This document shows, piece after piece, positions 48,269 through 58,424 of a DNA stretch of 64,000 nt (position 1 is its first letter; each line of letters begins with the position of its first letter). The notes under the pieces were generated by a model. It ran no database searches. It had not been told where the DNA came from and saw only the letters and a list, made by a program, of their open reading frames with translations. A program made the position numbers and the translations under genes. The DNA comes from Ciborinia camelliae (Eukaryota; Ascomycota; Leotiomycetes; Helotiales; Sclerotiniaceae): positions 2,306,565-2,370,564 of the forward strand of contig JANPYM010000006.1 in NCBI GenBank assembly GCA_025890175.1, read 5' to 3'.

Positions 48269-48908
48269 GGTTGAAGGTGTGATATATATTGTATATAGGT
48301 ACGGAATACAGATATAAACGCATATGTACATTTTTAGCATTTTTAGGAAGGCAATCTTCATGGGAAAATAATATAGAACATATTGTGAAAGGTACGCAAA
48401 TGAATGCAACAATGTACATTTATCTTATAATTTTATTATATTTACAATAATAATTATACAGCCAAATTTCGATCTGTTAATCGGCTTATTATATTCGAGG
48501 TCCTTGGTTGTGGCTGATATTCCAAGAAAGCCACAATCTCGCGTTGAATTATGAAAATTGTGTAAATTGTGATTGCGGAGCTCGACATATATCTCTTCCC
48601 TGATATCAAACTCAAAAAAAAAACTTCAACATCGACAATAATAAAAACTGATCAAAAATGACCAACTAAGCTCTTTAGCTTCCAACTGTGTCCACAAGGT
48701 ACCCATGCTCCACGGTAACTTTCCGGCCTTGGTTTACTTGATAGAATCCAAGTCAAATCATTATGACAACTTATGAGGTGAAGATCTGCCAGGTACAGAA
48801 GTATAAGGAGAGCTTATGGTGGTGAATTGGTAGGTCAAGTTTTATTTCTTCTCCTTCGTCACCCATCTTGGCTTCCCTCCCTCCCGTCTATCTATCATCT
48901 ATCTCAAG
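48269..48908. other. Intergenic region, acid phosphatase promoter
   Basis: 640 bp between two plus-strand genes. An AT-rich 3' flank is followed by a pyrimidine-rich leader (about 48842-48905, with TCTATCTATC repeats) directly before the phosphatase ATG. No other feature is seen. Confidence 0.5.
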
Positions 48909-50273
48909 ATGTATTTCTCAGCCGTTCTCCTCACGATCGCTCTCCAAGCTACTAATGTAGTCTCTTATTCTCCCAACTCCTACTCTTTTAACCCATTAGA
49001 GCATCTTGCTGGAACCGCCCCTCCATTCGATCCTCGAGATCCAGCAACTGATCCTGCCCCTCCTCAAGGTTGCAAGGTCACCCGAGCGGCTTACCTTTCC
49101 CGCCATGCCGCAATCTATGCCAATGACTTCGAATACGAAGAGTACATGGCACCTTTCGTGCAAAAGCTTGCAAACATCTCGGTGAACTGGGCGAGCATTC
49201 CAAGCCTTTCCTTCCTTTCCACATGGAAAGTTCCATTCACCCTGTCCGAGATGGAAATGTTAACCCGAGCGGGCAAGCTGGAGGCTACAAACTTGGGCGT
49301 GAGCGTGGCGCAGAGATACCAAAGCTTGCGAACACCAAAGAAGATATGGACCTCCACGGCCGCCAGAACCGTGAAGTCTGCGCAGTCATTTGCGAATGGC
49401 CTCGCGGATGAAGCTTCGGATATTGAGATCGTTCAGGTCTTCGAAGGGAAGAACGATAGTGCGAATTCCTTGACCCCATACAAGGCATGTCCGGCATACG
49501 ACTCCAATCGTGGAAGTGACCAATTCGCGGAATTCAAGGATGTCTACGCCAAACCCATCACCGCACGTTTCAACAGTATGGCTCCCGCCTTCAACTTCAC
49601 CGCCGAAGATGTTTATGGAATGGCACTCCTCTGCGGTTATGAAACCGTCATCCGCGGCTCCTCTCCCTTCTGCGACCTTTCGGTCCTTTCCCCCACCGAC
49701 TGGCTCGGATTCGAATATCAAAATGATCTCTTTTATTACTACAACTCGGGGTATGGCAATGATGTTTCCGGCGCCATTGGTTTCCCTTGGGTCAATGCCA
49801 CGTTCAACGCCCTGATGGGCGAGCAAAATAAGGCGTCCAATGCGTCCGCCGATCAAGATCTGTTCATCTCATTCACGCACCGCGAACTCCCCCCCACGGT
49901 CATCGTCGCCCTGGGCCTCTTCAACAACTCCGCATATTCGGGCGCAAACAACATCAACGCCACCATGCCATTAAATACAATCAACTACGGGCGCGCTTGG
50001 AAATCCAGCGAGATCGTTCCCTTCTTGACCAACCTCGCCATTGAGAAGATGGAGTGCGAGAGCTTCGGGTACGACGCGGGAACTTACTATCGAGTGCTGG
50101 TCAACAATAGTCCCCAGGACTTGATTTCGTGTACGGGGGGACCGGGAACGAGTTGCAAGGAAGAGCAGATTCAGAATTGGCTCAAGGAGAGAGCCGAGGT
50201 GGTGGGCTCGTATGTGGATGTTTGTGCGGTGGATTATCTTAATGGCACGGATGTGTTGAGTATCTACCAATAG
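48909..50273 (+). CDS. Secreted histidine acid phosphatase, divergent catalytic motif
   Basis: A single 454-codon frame without introns. Residues 1-19 form a signal peptide, and about a dozen N-glycosylation sequons follow, so it is secreted. The fold is histidine phosphatase branch 2 (phytase/acid phosphatase), shown by the SRHAAIY region at 64-70, STAARTVKSAQSFANG at 149-164 and FTHRELPP at 322-329. The canonical motifs are RHGxRxP and a later HD. Here Arg65-His66 remain, but the Gly, second Arg and Pro are replaced (A, I, A/N), and the HD acid is replaced by His324-Arg325, followed by Glu. The same RHAAIYAND and HRELPP combination occurs, as far as I recall, in a fungal subgroup annotated as acid phosphatase, so it may be a functional variant rather than a decayed gene. 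The frame and leader are intact. Activity is uncertain. Confidence 0.85.
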   Translation: MYFSAVLLTIALQATNVVSYSPNSYSFNPLEHLAGTAPPFDPRDPATDPAPPQGCKVTRAAYLSRHAAIYANDFEYEEYMAPFVQKLANISVNWASIPSLSFLSTWKVPFTLSEMEMLTRAGKLEATNLGVSVAQRYQSLRTPKKIWTSTAARTVKSAQSFANGLADEASDIEIVQVFEGKNDSANSLTPYKACPAYDSNRGSDQFAEFKDVYAKPITARFNSMAPAFNFTAEDVYGMALLCGYETVIRGSSPFCDLSVLSPTDWLGFEYQNDLFYYYNSGYGNDVSGAIGFPWVNATFNALMGEQNKASNASADQDLFISFTHRELPPTVIVALGLFNNSAYSGANNINATMPLNTINYGRAWKSSEIVPFLTNLAIEKMECESFGYDAGTYYRVLVNNSPQDLISCTGGPGTSCKEEQIQNWLKERAEVVGSYVDVCAVDYLNGTDVLSIYQ

Positions 50274-50730
50274 GCGACTGGTTTGTACCTATGTAGGGGA
50301 AAAGGGCGAGGGGGGTTGCTTTTAGGTGACTTGTATATTAGGAATGGAAAAAAAAGGGGGGGGAGATAATAATCAATGGAATAATGAAATATCATGAAGA
50401 TTCGAATCACGTTCACGGAGGGCGTGAGCATTTCCGCAAAATATCAAAGCCCTTTTCATCTTCCAGTATAAGAAGTATAGTAATCAGATATGATGGAATA
50501 ATCACAACAACAACAACAACAACAAAAATCCACGAATATTCCAGGATAAACTAAACATTAAAGATCTAATCCAACATTCGCATCCTAAACCGAATACTGA
50601 ACATTCAGAATCCACTAATATTCAGTCAGAGCCGGATAAGACATCAAGCCATTGATTTATTGGAGTATATATAGTCTATATAATGAACAATCCATTACCA
50701 GGGGACAGACAGACAGACAGTCAGACAGTA

Positions 50731-50878
50731 CCTCCCTCCCTCCCTACCTACCTACCTACCTACCTCCCTACCTACCTACCTACCTACCTACCTACCTACC
50801 TACCCACCTACCTACCTACCTACCCACCTACCTCCCTACCTACCTACCCACCTACCTACCCACCTACCCACCCACCTA
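50731..50878. repeat. CCTA/CCTC/CCCA tetranucleotide microsatellite
   Basis: About 37 four-base units, mainly CCTA with CCTC and CCCA variants, directly after a CAGA repeat at about 50705-50728. Clear simple repeat. Confidence 0.95.
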
Positions 50879-50882
50879 TTCT

Positions 50883-50926
50883 GCTCTCCAGGGCTCTCCA
50901 GGGCTCTCCAGGGTTCTCCAGGGTCC
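50883..50926. repeat. Decamer tandem repeat GCTCTCCAGG
   Basis: About four copies of a 10-bp unit reading GCTCTCCAGG, the last one or two with a T substitution. It adjoins the tetranucleotide tract. Confidence 0.85.
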
Positions 50927-51192
50927 ATTTCAGAACAGGTACTCTAGATAGATACCAACCTAACCCAACCAACCCAACCAAACCCAACCCAACACAACTA
51001 AAAATTCCAACCTCGAACCGCCTATGAATTTTCAGGAAAACGACGGTTCCTTGGAAGTAACTTAAGTAAGAGTAAGTAAGTAAGTAGAGCATTTGTTTGC
51101 TTTTGCTCTTCGTAACCACCTGGGCATGCATGCACGCATGCACGCATGCACCCGCTTGCTTCACATGTTCTGCAGTGCAGGAGAGCGCACGG

Positions 51193-51194
51193 AT

Positions 51195-51225
<31 letters not shown>

Positions 51226-51230
51226 TTCAT
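51193..51230. repeat. ATTT tetranucleotide microsatellite
   Basis: About nine ATTT units. TAAG repeats lie just upstream (about 51063-51086), as does an alternating GCATGCAC tract (about 51124-51152). Confidence 0.9.
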
Positions 51231-51250
51231 TCCTGGTGAGAGAGGGGAGC

Positions 51251-51312
51251 TCTCCTTACACGTTACTTTCTCCTTACACGTTACTTTCTCCTTACACATT
51301 ACTTTACTTTCT
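51251..51312. repeat. 18-bp tandem repeat, three copies
   Basis: The unit TCTCCTTACACGTTACTT occurs twice exactly and a third time as TCTCCTTACACATTACTT. It is followed by a partial ACTTTC end. Confidence 0.85.
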
Positions 51313-51731
51313 CCGTCCTGCCCTAGACTTCGGATTGCTGTGAACTTGGCCGGTGCTCTTTGCGTGTAGTTCTCCTGGTATATACATTAACCAGAGGACA
51401 TTGACCCTCTGAGAGTAGTTACGCAACATATTATCTTCACGGGATGGGTACCGGGGTTTCACAGTTATGACCAATGGTACGTCGATTATTTCCCTTGCAG
51501 TGCCGCCGCGATGCACTGCGATGCGGGGACCGGCAGCAGCGAAGACGCGCGTCAAGGGTTCTACATACATCCACGATGGATTCGCCTCCTCCCTAGCATG
51601 TTATATACTCCAAAAAATTCCAACAAGTGTTACCTCCCATCTATCCAAAACACCACGCCACACCACACCATTCATAACCCGCTTGCTAATCATGAAGAAA
51701 ACCACAAAACCTCCCACGCCGGCGACCCCCT

Positions 51732-54700
51732 TTAACGAACAAATCCTTTCAAAAAGGCCTCCAGAATATCGCCCCTCTTCTCCTCCAAGATTCTCTTATC
51801 TCTCTCCCTAACCGGTACATTTCCCCTAAAAACCACCCCCACAAACGCTTCCGCAAAAGCCCTATTAACCTCTCCTCTTCTAACGGCAGCCGGATCCTCT
51901 GGAGGTGGCGCCGTTCTTCCTTTCCAACTCATGGTTCTCTTCACAGATCCAAACCCGCTTCGGACGACCGTATCAAGAGAACGCCTGACTTTCGGAATTG
52001 GTGCCAACTCTCCTGCGACTCGTGATAGGGTTGAAGTAAGGAAGACAAACGAGATGTTGTGATGTGGCAGAGATGATAAAACATCTAAAATCCATCCTTT
52101 CGTTTCCTCTATGTCGGATAGAGTATTTCGAGCTCGCGGTGTACGGTCCGCGTCAATTTGCTCGCATATATTCGTAGGCATGATGCCATCAGTAAGACTA
52201 CGCAAAAATAGTATGAGAACTTCGGCCACAATTTCTAATCTATAAGCTGCTGAAACCTCGACAGGAAATACATCAAATATGCTCTGATCGGAATCCAGAG
52301 CTGCCAATACCTGTCCCTTCAAAGTGACCCTTGCAGATTTGTCTTTAAATCGCCAGGTCCTCTCATCAAATGGCCAGCCTGGAGAATCTCTAGGAATCAT
52401 TGCGCCTTCTAGCATGTTTGAATCAGCAACAACACGATCCGTGAGGGAGTCTATGACTTGTGTGAGCTTAAGTAGCTCCCGAGGTGCGGACCAAGTCACT
52501 TCTTGACCTCTATTGACAGGAGGCCCAGGTTCGCCTCGTGGACGGGGTAATAAAGCTCGCACGCCTCCTTCCGGGATATGAATGAGCTCGTCGATAGATC
52601 GTCCTAGACAAGATTGGAGCCAGGTTCCTTTTATTGGAACGAAGTGATCTCTTCCGTCCGTTACTCGTAATACCAATACATCTTCGAGTAGGACGTCTCC
52701 ATCATTCAGTGACTTTACAGAGGAAAAGTCATCCACTAAGACCTCCAGGACGACGTTGATGGCATCTCCAGGTTCTAAGGTAATCTCTCGTTTGAGCTCT
52801 TCGGAAGCTCGGTCATCTTCATCCATCGCAAACCCCACAAAACATACACTGAGCCACGGTGGTGCAATTCTGTCTTCTTGGCCTTCGATACCAGGTCTAC
52901 CAACGAATGCAAATGTAGATGTTACTTGACTAGTATTTGCAATCGTCAAATTTCTAGTTTTTCGGTGATCGAATTGAACATCACCAAAGTCAACTACTCC
53001 ACTTGCGTCGTTGGACTTTTTCCGAGGTTTATCGTTCCCTTGACTTTCCCCTGCATCCTGTGAATGATCCACGACAATGGTGATTCCAGGCCGGGATTCA
53101 TTCTCCGCTCGATCAAGGTCTCTAGCAACCTCTTGCTGTACTTTGGATTTTAACTCTGGTACAACCGCGTCATATTCCAAGGTAAAAACTGCATCGAGCG
53201 GTTTGTGATCTGATGAGAGGACTCGTTGATGTGATGTGTATACATCCAAGTTTATTCGATCACCAAATCCATCTCTCGTTATTACTGGTGCTGCTTCATT
53301 GTCCTCCGTCTCATCATATTCATCATAATCATCGCTCTTAGAAGGCGTGTTCTGTTGCTCGCCATCTTCATCTGGATCATAGCTAAAAAGAACATCCTCA
53401 TCATCTGCGGCATGTTCCATACCTTGAGCCCTCATTTCTTCGTCTTTTCTCCTTGCTGATTCCTCTTCATTCATCTTCGCATCATATATCAACTTGTCCC
53501 TCCGTGTTCGGAATAAAATCCTATCACACCAACTTGGTGCCCTCTTCTTCTCACTAGAATCAAAAACTCCCATACGCCCTACATCGTATTTATACGTTGG
53601 AAGAAATGTTACCGGCCCTTCTCTCCAGCCATCGTGGAATGCCTTTCGGGATTTTTGAACATGCCTCAATTGGTCATGTGGTAATAATGAATCGATGGTA
53701 GCTTGTAATGAGCCGGGATCTTGGCTGGGATCTTGTATGAACTCGTCTGGATCCGGAAGCGTGGTCACAGTCGAAGAATCATCATTCTGGTCGAAGCTAC
53801 TACTGGTTTTACGTGTCTCTTCTTCCTCGGATTCGTCTTCACTATCAATAGACCTTATGATAATTGGTCCTTCACCAGCATCAATTTCGCTATCGATCTT
53901 CTTTCTTGATTGTGTTCCAGTATCATATTCTCCTTTCGTATGGAGCATCAATAATCGTCGAATGTCGTCTCCAGGTAACCCTTCCAGCCTGAAATTTAGA
54001 TCCCCAAACCAGAAAGCAAAATCTTCATCCCCAATGCTCTCCTGGCCATCATCTAAAACTCCACCTCGGCTTATAGGGTCGAAATGGGTTCTTTGCAATA
54101 TTTGTGAGACATCCCAAACCCGTCTTTCCAAATGCGCCTTATCCGTCCCCGAAGCCAAATGTGAATTGACAAATACAAGTCGAGTTGTTTCTCCAAGTAC
54201 TATTCTCGTAGTGACGGCGCCCTTGTTTCCTAGATATCCCATAAAACCAGTTCCAACACTGACGGTACTAACAGAGCTTATTGTAGGAGCAACAGTCGGG
54301 GAGGCGAATATGAACATGAGGAGACCAGAGAGCTGTTGTTCAGCTACTAAAGTGTAGCCTTCCGGCAAAGCTTCGGAAAGTGATTTTCTCCATGTTGTTA
54401 CAGGGTCATTATTCGAATAAACTTTGCCAATATATTCCCTCGCAGACGTGAGCTCGACAACTTCTTGCAATCCCAATATATATAATCCGATATCTTCTCC
54501 TCCAGCAATTACACCTTCATCGCCAAGCGGGATTGTTGATTCTTTCTTCTTCCTCCTTGATTCTTGTTCGTCGACACTTTCTATCTTTGCTTGACTATCA
54601 TCCTCCTCAATCGCATTGGCCAATTCATACCCAGCTAGCTGTTTGTCGATCCCCTTTCCTTGTACGAACCATCCTGCGAGATCCTTCTCGGTTCCAGGGC

Positions 54701-54866
54701 AAGCAGCAACATTCCAACAACCAATCTTTATTTTAATCCTCTGTGGTCGAGTATATTCATCTCGTCGCGCATAGACGGCTTTCGAGAGGGATTGTGGACT
54801 GGAGTTCATAGGCACTTCCACCTCGACAGGTTCTTCATCTATCGAATTTCTCATACTCGAGGCCAT
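51732..54866 (-). CDS. OCRL/INPP5B-like inositol polyphosphate 5-phosphatase with RhoGAP-like C-terminus
   Basis: A single-exon frame of 1044 residues. The catalytic 5-phosphatase motifs are GFMGYLGNKGAV (207-218), NSHLASG (234-240), WFGDLNFR (286-293), FLPTYKYDVG (421-430), PSWCDRIL (444-451) and SSDHKPL (551-557). Two acidic, low-complexity inserts interrupt the domain at about 312-395 and 465-535. An ASH-like beta domain follows (about 635-790, RKTRNLTIANTSQVTSTFAFV), then a RhoGAP-like helical domain (about 835-1030). This is the OCRL1/INPP5B layout: such enzymes remove the 5-phosphate of PI(4,5)P2 on Golgi and endosomal membranes. The RhoGAP-like part shows no obvious arginine finger, as in OCRL. 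The ATG at 54866 is used; the gene is divergent from Dcp1 across about 1 kb. Confidence 0.92.
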   Translation of the reverse strand: MASSMRNSIDEEPVEVEVPMNSSPQSLSKAVYARRDEYTRPQRIKIKIGCWNVAACPGTEKDLAGWFVQGKGIDKQLAGYELANAIEEDDSQAKIESVDEQESRRKKKESTIPLGDEGVIAGGEDIGLYILGLQEVVELTSAREYIGKVYSNNDPVTTWRKSLSEALPEGYTLVAEQQLSGLLMFIFASPTVAPTISSVSTVSVGTGFMGYLGNKGAVTTRIVLGETTRLVFVNSHLASGTDKAHLERRVWDVSQILQRTHFDPISRGGVLDDGQESIGDEDFAFWFGDLNFRLEGLPGDDIRRLLMLHTKGEYDTGTQSRKKIDSEIDAGEGPIIIRSIDSEDESEEEETRKTSSSFDQNDDSSTVTTLPDPDEFIQDPSQDPGSLQATIDSLLPHDQLRHVQKSRKAFHDGWREGPVTFLPTYKYDVGRMGVFDSSEKKRAPSWCDRILFRTRRDKLIYDAKMNEEESARRKDEEMRAQGMEHAADDEDVLFSYDPDEDGEQQNTPSKSDDYDEYDETEDNEAAPVITRDGFGDRINLDVYTSHQRVLSSDHKPLDAVFTLEYDAVVPELKSKVQQEVARDLDRAENESRPGITIVVDHSQDAGESQGNDKPRKKSNDASGVVDFGDVQFDHRKTRNLTIANTSQVTSTFAFVGRPGIEGQEDRIAPPWLSVCFVGFAMDEDDRASEELKREITLEPGDAINVVLEVLVDDFSSVKSLNDGDVLLEDVLVLRVTDGRDHFVPIKGTWLQSCLGRSIDELIHIPEGGVRALLPRPRGEPGPPVNRGQEVTWSAPRELLKLTQVIDSLTDRVVADSNMLEGAMIPRDSPGWPFDERTWRFKDKSARVTLKGQVLAALDSDQSIFDVFPVEVSAAYRLEIVAEVLILFLRSLTDGIMPTNICEQIDADRTPRARNTLSDIEETKGWILDVLSSLPHHNISFVFLTSTLSRVAGELAPIPKVRRSLDTVVRSGFGSVKRTMSWKGRTAPPPEDPAAVRRGEVNRAFAEAFVGVVFRGNVPVRERDKRILEEKRGDILEAFLKGFVR

Positions 54867-55858
54867 CTTTGAGCTTTTGCAATGTGTTTCGCGAGTAACA
54901 GATGAATCAAACTTATTGATGCATATTGATTGTGCGCAGTCTATCTCCCTTTCCCTTTCCTCTTATCTCTTTCGAGGATTGTGCTCGAGCTTCTTCTTTT
55001 GCGTCTTCTTATTCTTTAAATGCTGGGGTAAATGACGTAGGCCAGACTCAATGGGGAGAAGTCGTATTTCAAAGAAAGAATTGTAGAGAGTTTTGAGAAT
55101 GGAAGGAGAATAACAATTTGCAGTTAAGGAAAGGAAAAGAAAAGAAAGGATCGGTAAGAGAAAGGAATGCTCAATAGGTATTGATGATATATTGATACCT
55201 CAGTAAGGTTAAGAAGGAATGCCAGGTTTATCGTTCTTTTAGTCTATTATTATATCAATTGGTGTACAAGTAAAAAGGAGGATAAAGTTAGGTAGGAAGG
55301 TAGCAGGTACCTTATTCGAGAGGTACTTTACCACATAGGATGGATCATTTAATTCCGGACCGAGCCTAGTAGGTACCTATGACAGTCGGGTACCTACTCT
55401 AAATTGTGGTGCTGGTGGCTGGTGCTGGTGGCTGGTGGGGTGTTCTCAAAGTCGGGATCTAACCTAAGAATAAAGCCCACTTTAGATCCCCTGGACCCTG
55501 GTTGTGTGTTAGTCATCATTCATCATCATTCCATATCTTGCCCATTTATTACCACACGAGGCTGGAAGCCCTTCATGTCAGAACATCTTTCCCTCTCCCA
55601 TGATACTCTTGCATTAAAAAAACGAAGTCGAAATCGCAGTCCCTAAGGTTATCCCACACCATATCTAAATCTTCGTATCCACCCTTTACAGTGCATCCAA
55701 TCCACTCGGCAAACGCATCATCGCTGTTGCGTCAAGCCTACGATATCTGTCAACCAACCCACCAACAAACAGTTAAATCTTCGCATAACAGCCCTATCGT
55801 TGACCTACAATCTACAAGACGTTAAATTTTCTGTCTTTGCAGAAACTAGGCCCTCAAA
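54867..55858. promoter_or_regulatory. Divergent promoter region, OCRL-like and Dcp1
   Basis: 992 bp between divergent start codons. It contains several GGTACCT/GTACCTA motifs at about 55305-55395, a GGCTGGTGCTGGT repeat near 55408-55438 and a pyrimidine-rich leader before Dcp1. No gene is visible. Confidence 0.5.
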
Positions 55859-56518
55859 ATGACTCCTCGGAAGCCTCGTCAGCGTCAAAATCATCCTGGG
55901 CCTTCTCAACTACATCAAGTTCAAGCTTCCGACTATGATACCGAAACTCCAATCATAGGCCCCGCGCCTCCTACCCGTACAAACGAAGAGCTCAATCTAT
56001 CAGTCCTTAGACGATACCATCCCTCGATTCAAAAGATCAAGTCGCTTGCTGCATCTGCCACTATGTACATGTTCTCTCTAGAATCAACAACATGGGAGAA
56101 GCTACCTATCGAAGGTACATTATTTGTCTGCGAACTTATGCCCTCACCAATAACCGGCGCTGAAGATTACTGCATTGTAGTCCTCAATCGCAAGGGTCTC
56201 AACAATGTCATATATGACCTCAGTGAAATAAAAACGTTGGAGATTACCAGCGACTCGGAGTATCTATATTGGTCGGTTGAGAAGACCGAGACGGTTGGAG
56301 GTAGTCCAGTAACAAAGACCTTGGGGATGTTCATTAATGATGACGAGACGGGTACGAGAGCCACGAATCAATCGATCATTTTAAATTATTGGAAGAAGAC
56401 GCAGGCCATCATGAAGGGTGTGCAAGCGTTGGAGACCAAGGTGGAAAATTATGGAGATAGGGGATTCGAGGGACACCCCGAAGCTGAAAACACATATCCT
56501 GGCCAAATTCAGACTTAA
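55859..56518 (+). CDS. DCP1: mRNA decapping complex subunit Dcp1
   Basis: A single frame of 219 residues. Dcp1 is an EVH1-fold protein that activates the Dcp2 decapping enzyme in P-bodies. After a Pro/Gln-rich lead of about 45 residues, the family core begins: LNLSVLRRYHPSIQKIKSLAASATMYMF, then WEKLPIEGTLFVCE, YCIVVLNRKGLNN, a Tyr/Trp pair in EYLYWSV, and LGMFINDDETG. All match Dcp1 order. The C-terminus is a short helix (LNYWKKTQAIMKGVQALE), lacking the long Pro-rich extension seen in many animal Dcp1 proteins. The ATG at 55859 follows an A-rich context (TCAAAATG), good for translation. Confidence 0.93.
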   Translation: MTPRKPRQRQNHPGPSQLHQVQASDYDTETPIIGPAPPTRTNEELNLSVLRRYHPSIQKIKSLAASATMYMFSLESTTWEKLPIEGTLFVCELMPSPITGAEDYCIVVLNRKGLNNVIYDLSEIKTLEITSDSEYLYWSVEKTETVGGSPVTKTLGMFINDDETGTRATNQSIILNYWKKTQAIMKGVQALETKVENYGDRGFEGHPEAENTYPGQIQT

Positions 56519-57066
56519 GCCAAGGCACAACCAGAGATTAAATATAAAAGATTTATTTGGTGGATGTTGAACGATATCAATATGATGATGATAAGGAAAG
56601 ATGCGATACGGTACATGACCGAATAATTGCTCAATGAAGAGGCCGCATGAAATTTTTCCCCATTATACCCTCCTGTTGGCTCTAATTGGTTCCTCGAACA
56701 ACCATCAAGTCTTACATGGTGCATTACTGCATGGTTGGGACAAACATTACTATAGCGATTAAGCCATGTTCAAGAGAACAGCAAAGGCTTGCTTTGGGAT
56801 GGAGTGTAGAAAGACGGCAGCGAATATAAGATCCCAGGCCCGAGGAGGAGCATGCACGCAAAGGATTCTATACATGTATATAGAAACCATCAATGTAATG
56901 CCAGCTTATAGTGAGGTCAGTGGCCCTTCACCATCGGTGTGTCTCAAGTCTTGTATGTTATCTTACAAATATCATATCTTTTCGCGAGAGAACTCCATTT
57001 CGGAGAGAAATCCTTCCTCTCTTCATTAATACAAATATGCCTGATTTTCTAAATACCTTCCTCGCC

Positions 57067-57106
57067 TTTCTTTTCTTTTCTTTTCTTTTCTTTTCTTTTC
57101 TTTTCA
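57067..57106. repeat. TTTTC pentanucleotide microsatellite
   Basis: About eight TTTTC units in non-coding DNA. Confidence 0.9.
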
Positions 57107-58370
57107 TGCCTTGAGACTATGTCCGTCTTCATCTTCATCATTCATCATCATTCTTCCAGTTCGTATGTATAATAAATATCATTAATGCAATAAACAGATC
57201 ACGAATTAACCAATCCAATCCAATTCAATTCATTTCAATTCATATAATAAAATATAATAACCCACCTTCACTTCTTAAATCGTTAAGCGATTCCATCCAT
57301 CGCCTAAAAGTTAAAACTCAACACAGTACATACCTACATATTCCCACCTGCCCGGAAACGTTCCACAAGTGGAGATGCACATGCACATGTTTCTCCAAGC
57401 TGTATATATATATATATAGTAAGGAACTTCTTGAATTGAATTGCATGGAATTGCACGACCATCTATCTTGGCTGGCTCTTCAAGAATCATATTGCCCGTC
57501 CGTCTGTCGGCATTTCAAATTTCAAAGGTGAATCCCCTGCGTAGTTTGGTTAGTTTGGTTCTCATGCAGCGGCGGTGCACTCGCTGTTCTTTCGGGTTGG
57601 TTGGTTAAGCGGGAGATATGATAGCGTTGTATATTCATTATTGTATGGAGTGGGTTTGTGGGTTTGTGGGTTGGTGTCGTGATGGAAAATGGGAGGTAGA
57701 TACCTAGGTAGGCGCTAGCATCCCGCTCAGCGACGAGCCGGTCGGTCTCTGGTTCTCTTTTCATCACGCCTGTCTGTCTGTCTGCCTGTCTGCCAGCGTC
57801 AGAATACGAACATTAAAACGCGACCACCGCTCGCAGTGCCACTGTTTCCGGGTGCCGGGTGCCGGGTAGCTGCCTGCCGTCATTGGGTAGCTGCCTGCCG
57901 TTTATTGCAATGACGGAAGTTTCTCCTGCGCGGCTGATGTTGTCGCGGAGCTTGATGGGGTCGCTATTACATGTAGCCTAGGTATCTATGATCTCAGAGT
58001 TTCGCGCTTGTGTCGAGGTGAGGTATCTAGGTAATGATTCTAATCCTAATTACCGAATCCGAATCTCCCTTTCCCGTCCGTCTCCTTCTATATATATATA
58101 GATATCCCCGCATATAATATAAAATTAAATAATTTCAATTTCAATACTCACTTCCACAGAGACTATATAGTAGCTAGTAGCTAGTAGCCCTCGACAGCTA
58201 CAGCTACATCTACATCTCCGGCTGGCTCAATCACAATCACATTTACATCCATGCACCTCCGCCTCGCAACCAACTCGGAGATTGCGTATCACTTTTCGCA
58301 GATTTTTTCGGTCCTGGGATTATGGAATGATTCTATGATTCTATGATTTTCTTGGTGGTGCATTGGATGT

Positions 58371-58424
58371 ATTTGATGCATTTGATGCATTTGATGCATT
58401 TGATGCATTTGATGCATTTGATAC
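58371..58424. repeat. 9-bp tandem repeat ATTTGATGC
   Basis: Six 9-bp units: five exact ATTTGATGC copies followed by ATTTGATAC. Because the unit is a multiple of three, one strand reads as a repeating tripeptide (KCI). No other coding support is present. Confidence 0.9.

Larger units (their letters stand above)
50274..51731. other. Repeat-rich convergent intergenic region
   Basis: 1.46 kb between the phosphatase and the convergent OCRL-like gene. It is a dense run of simple and short tandem repeats from about 50505 to 51315. The long Tyr/Leu/Pro/Thr open frames inside are translations of these repeats and are not genes. Confidence 0.7.

Noticed and set aside
50390..50430. GATTCGAATC resembling a tRNA B box
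   Set aside because: No A box or cloverleaf stems upstream; only a short palindrome.
50652..51027. Two long plus-strand open frames with Tyr/Leu/Pro/Thr repeats
   Set aside because: They are translations of the CCTA microsatellite in different frames and have no flanking coding signal.
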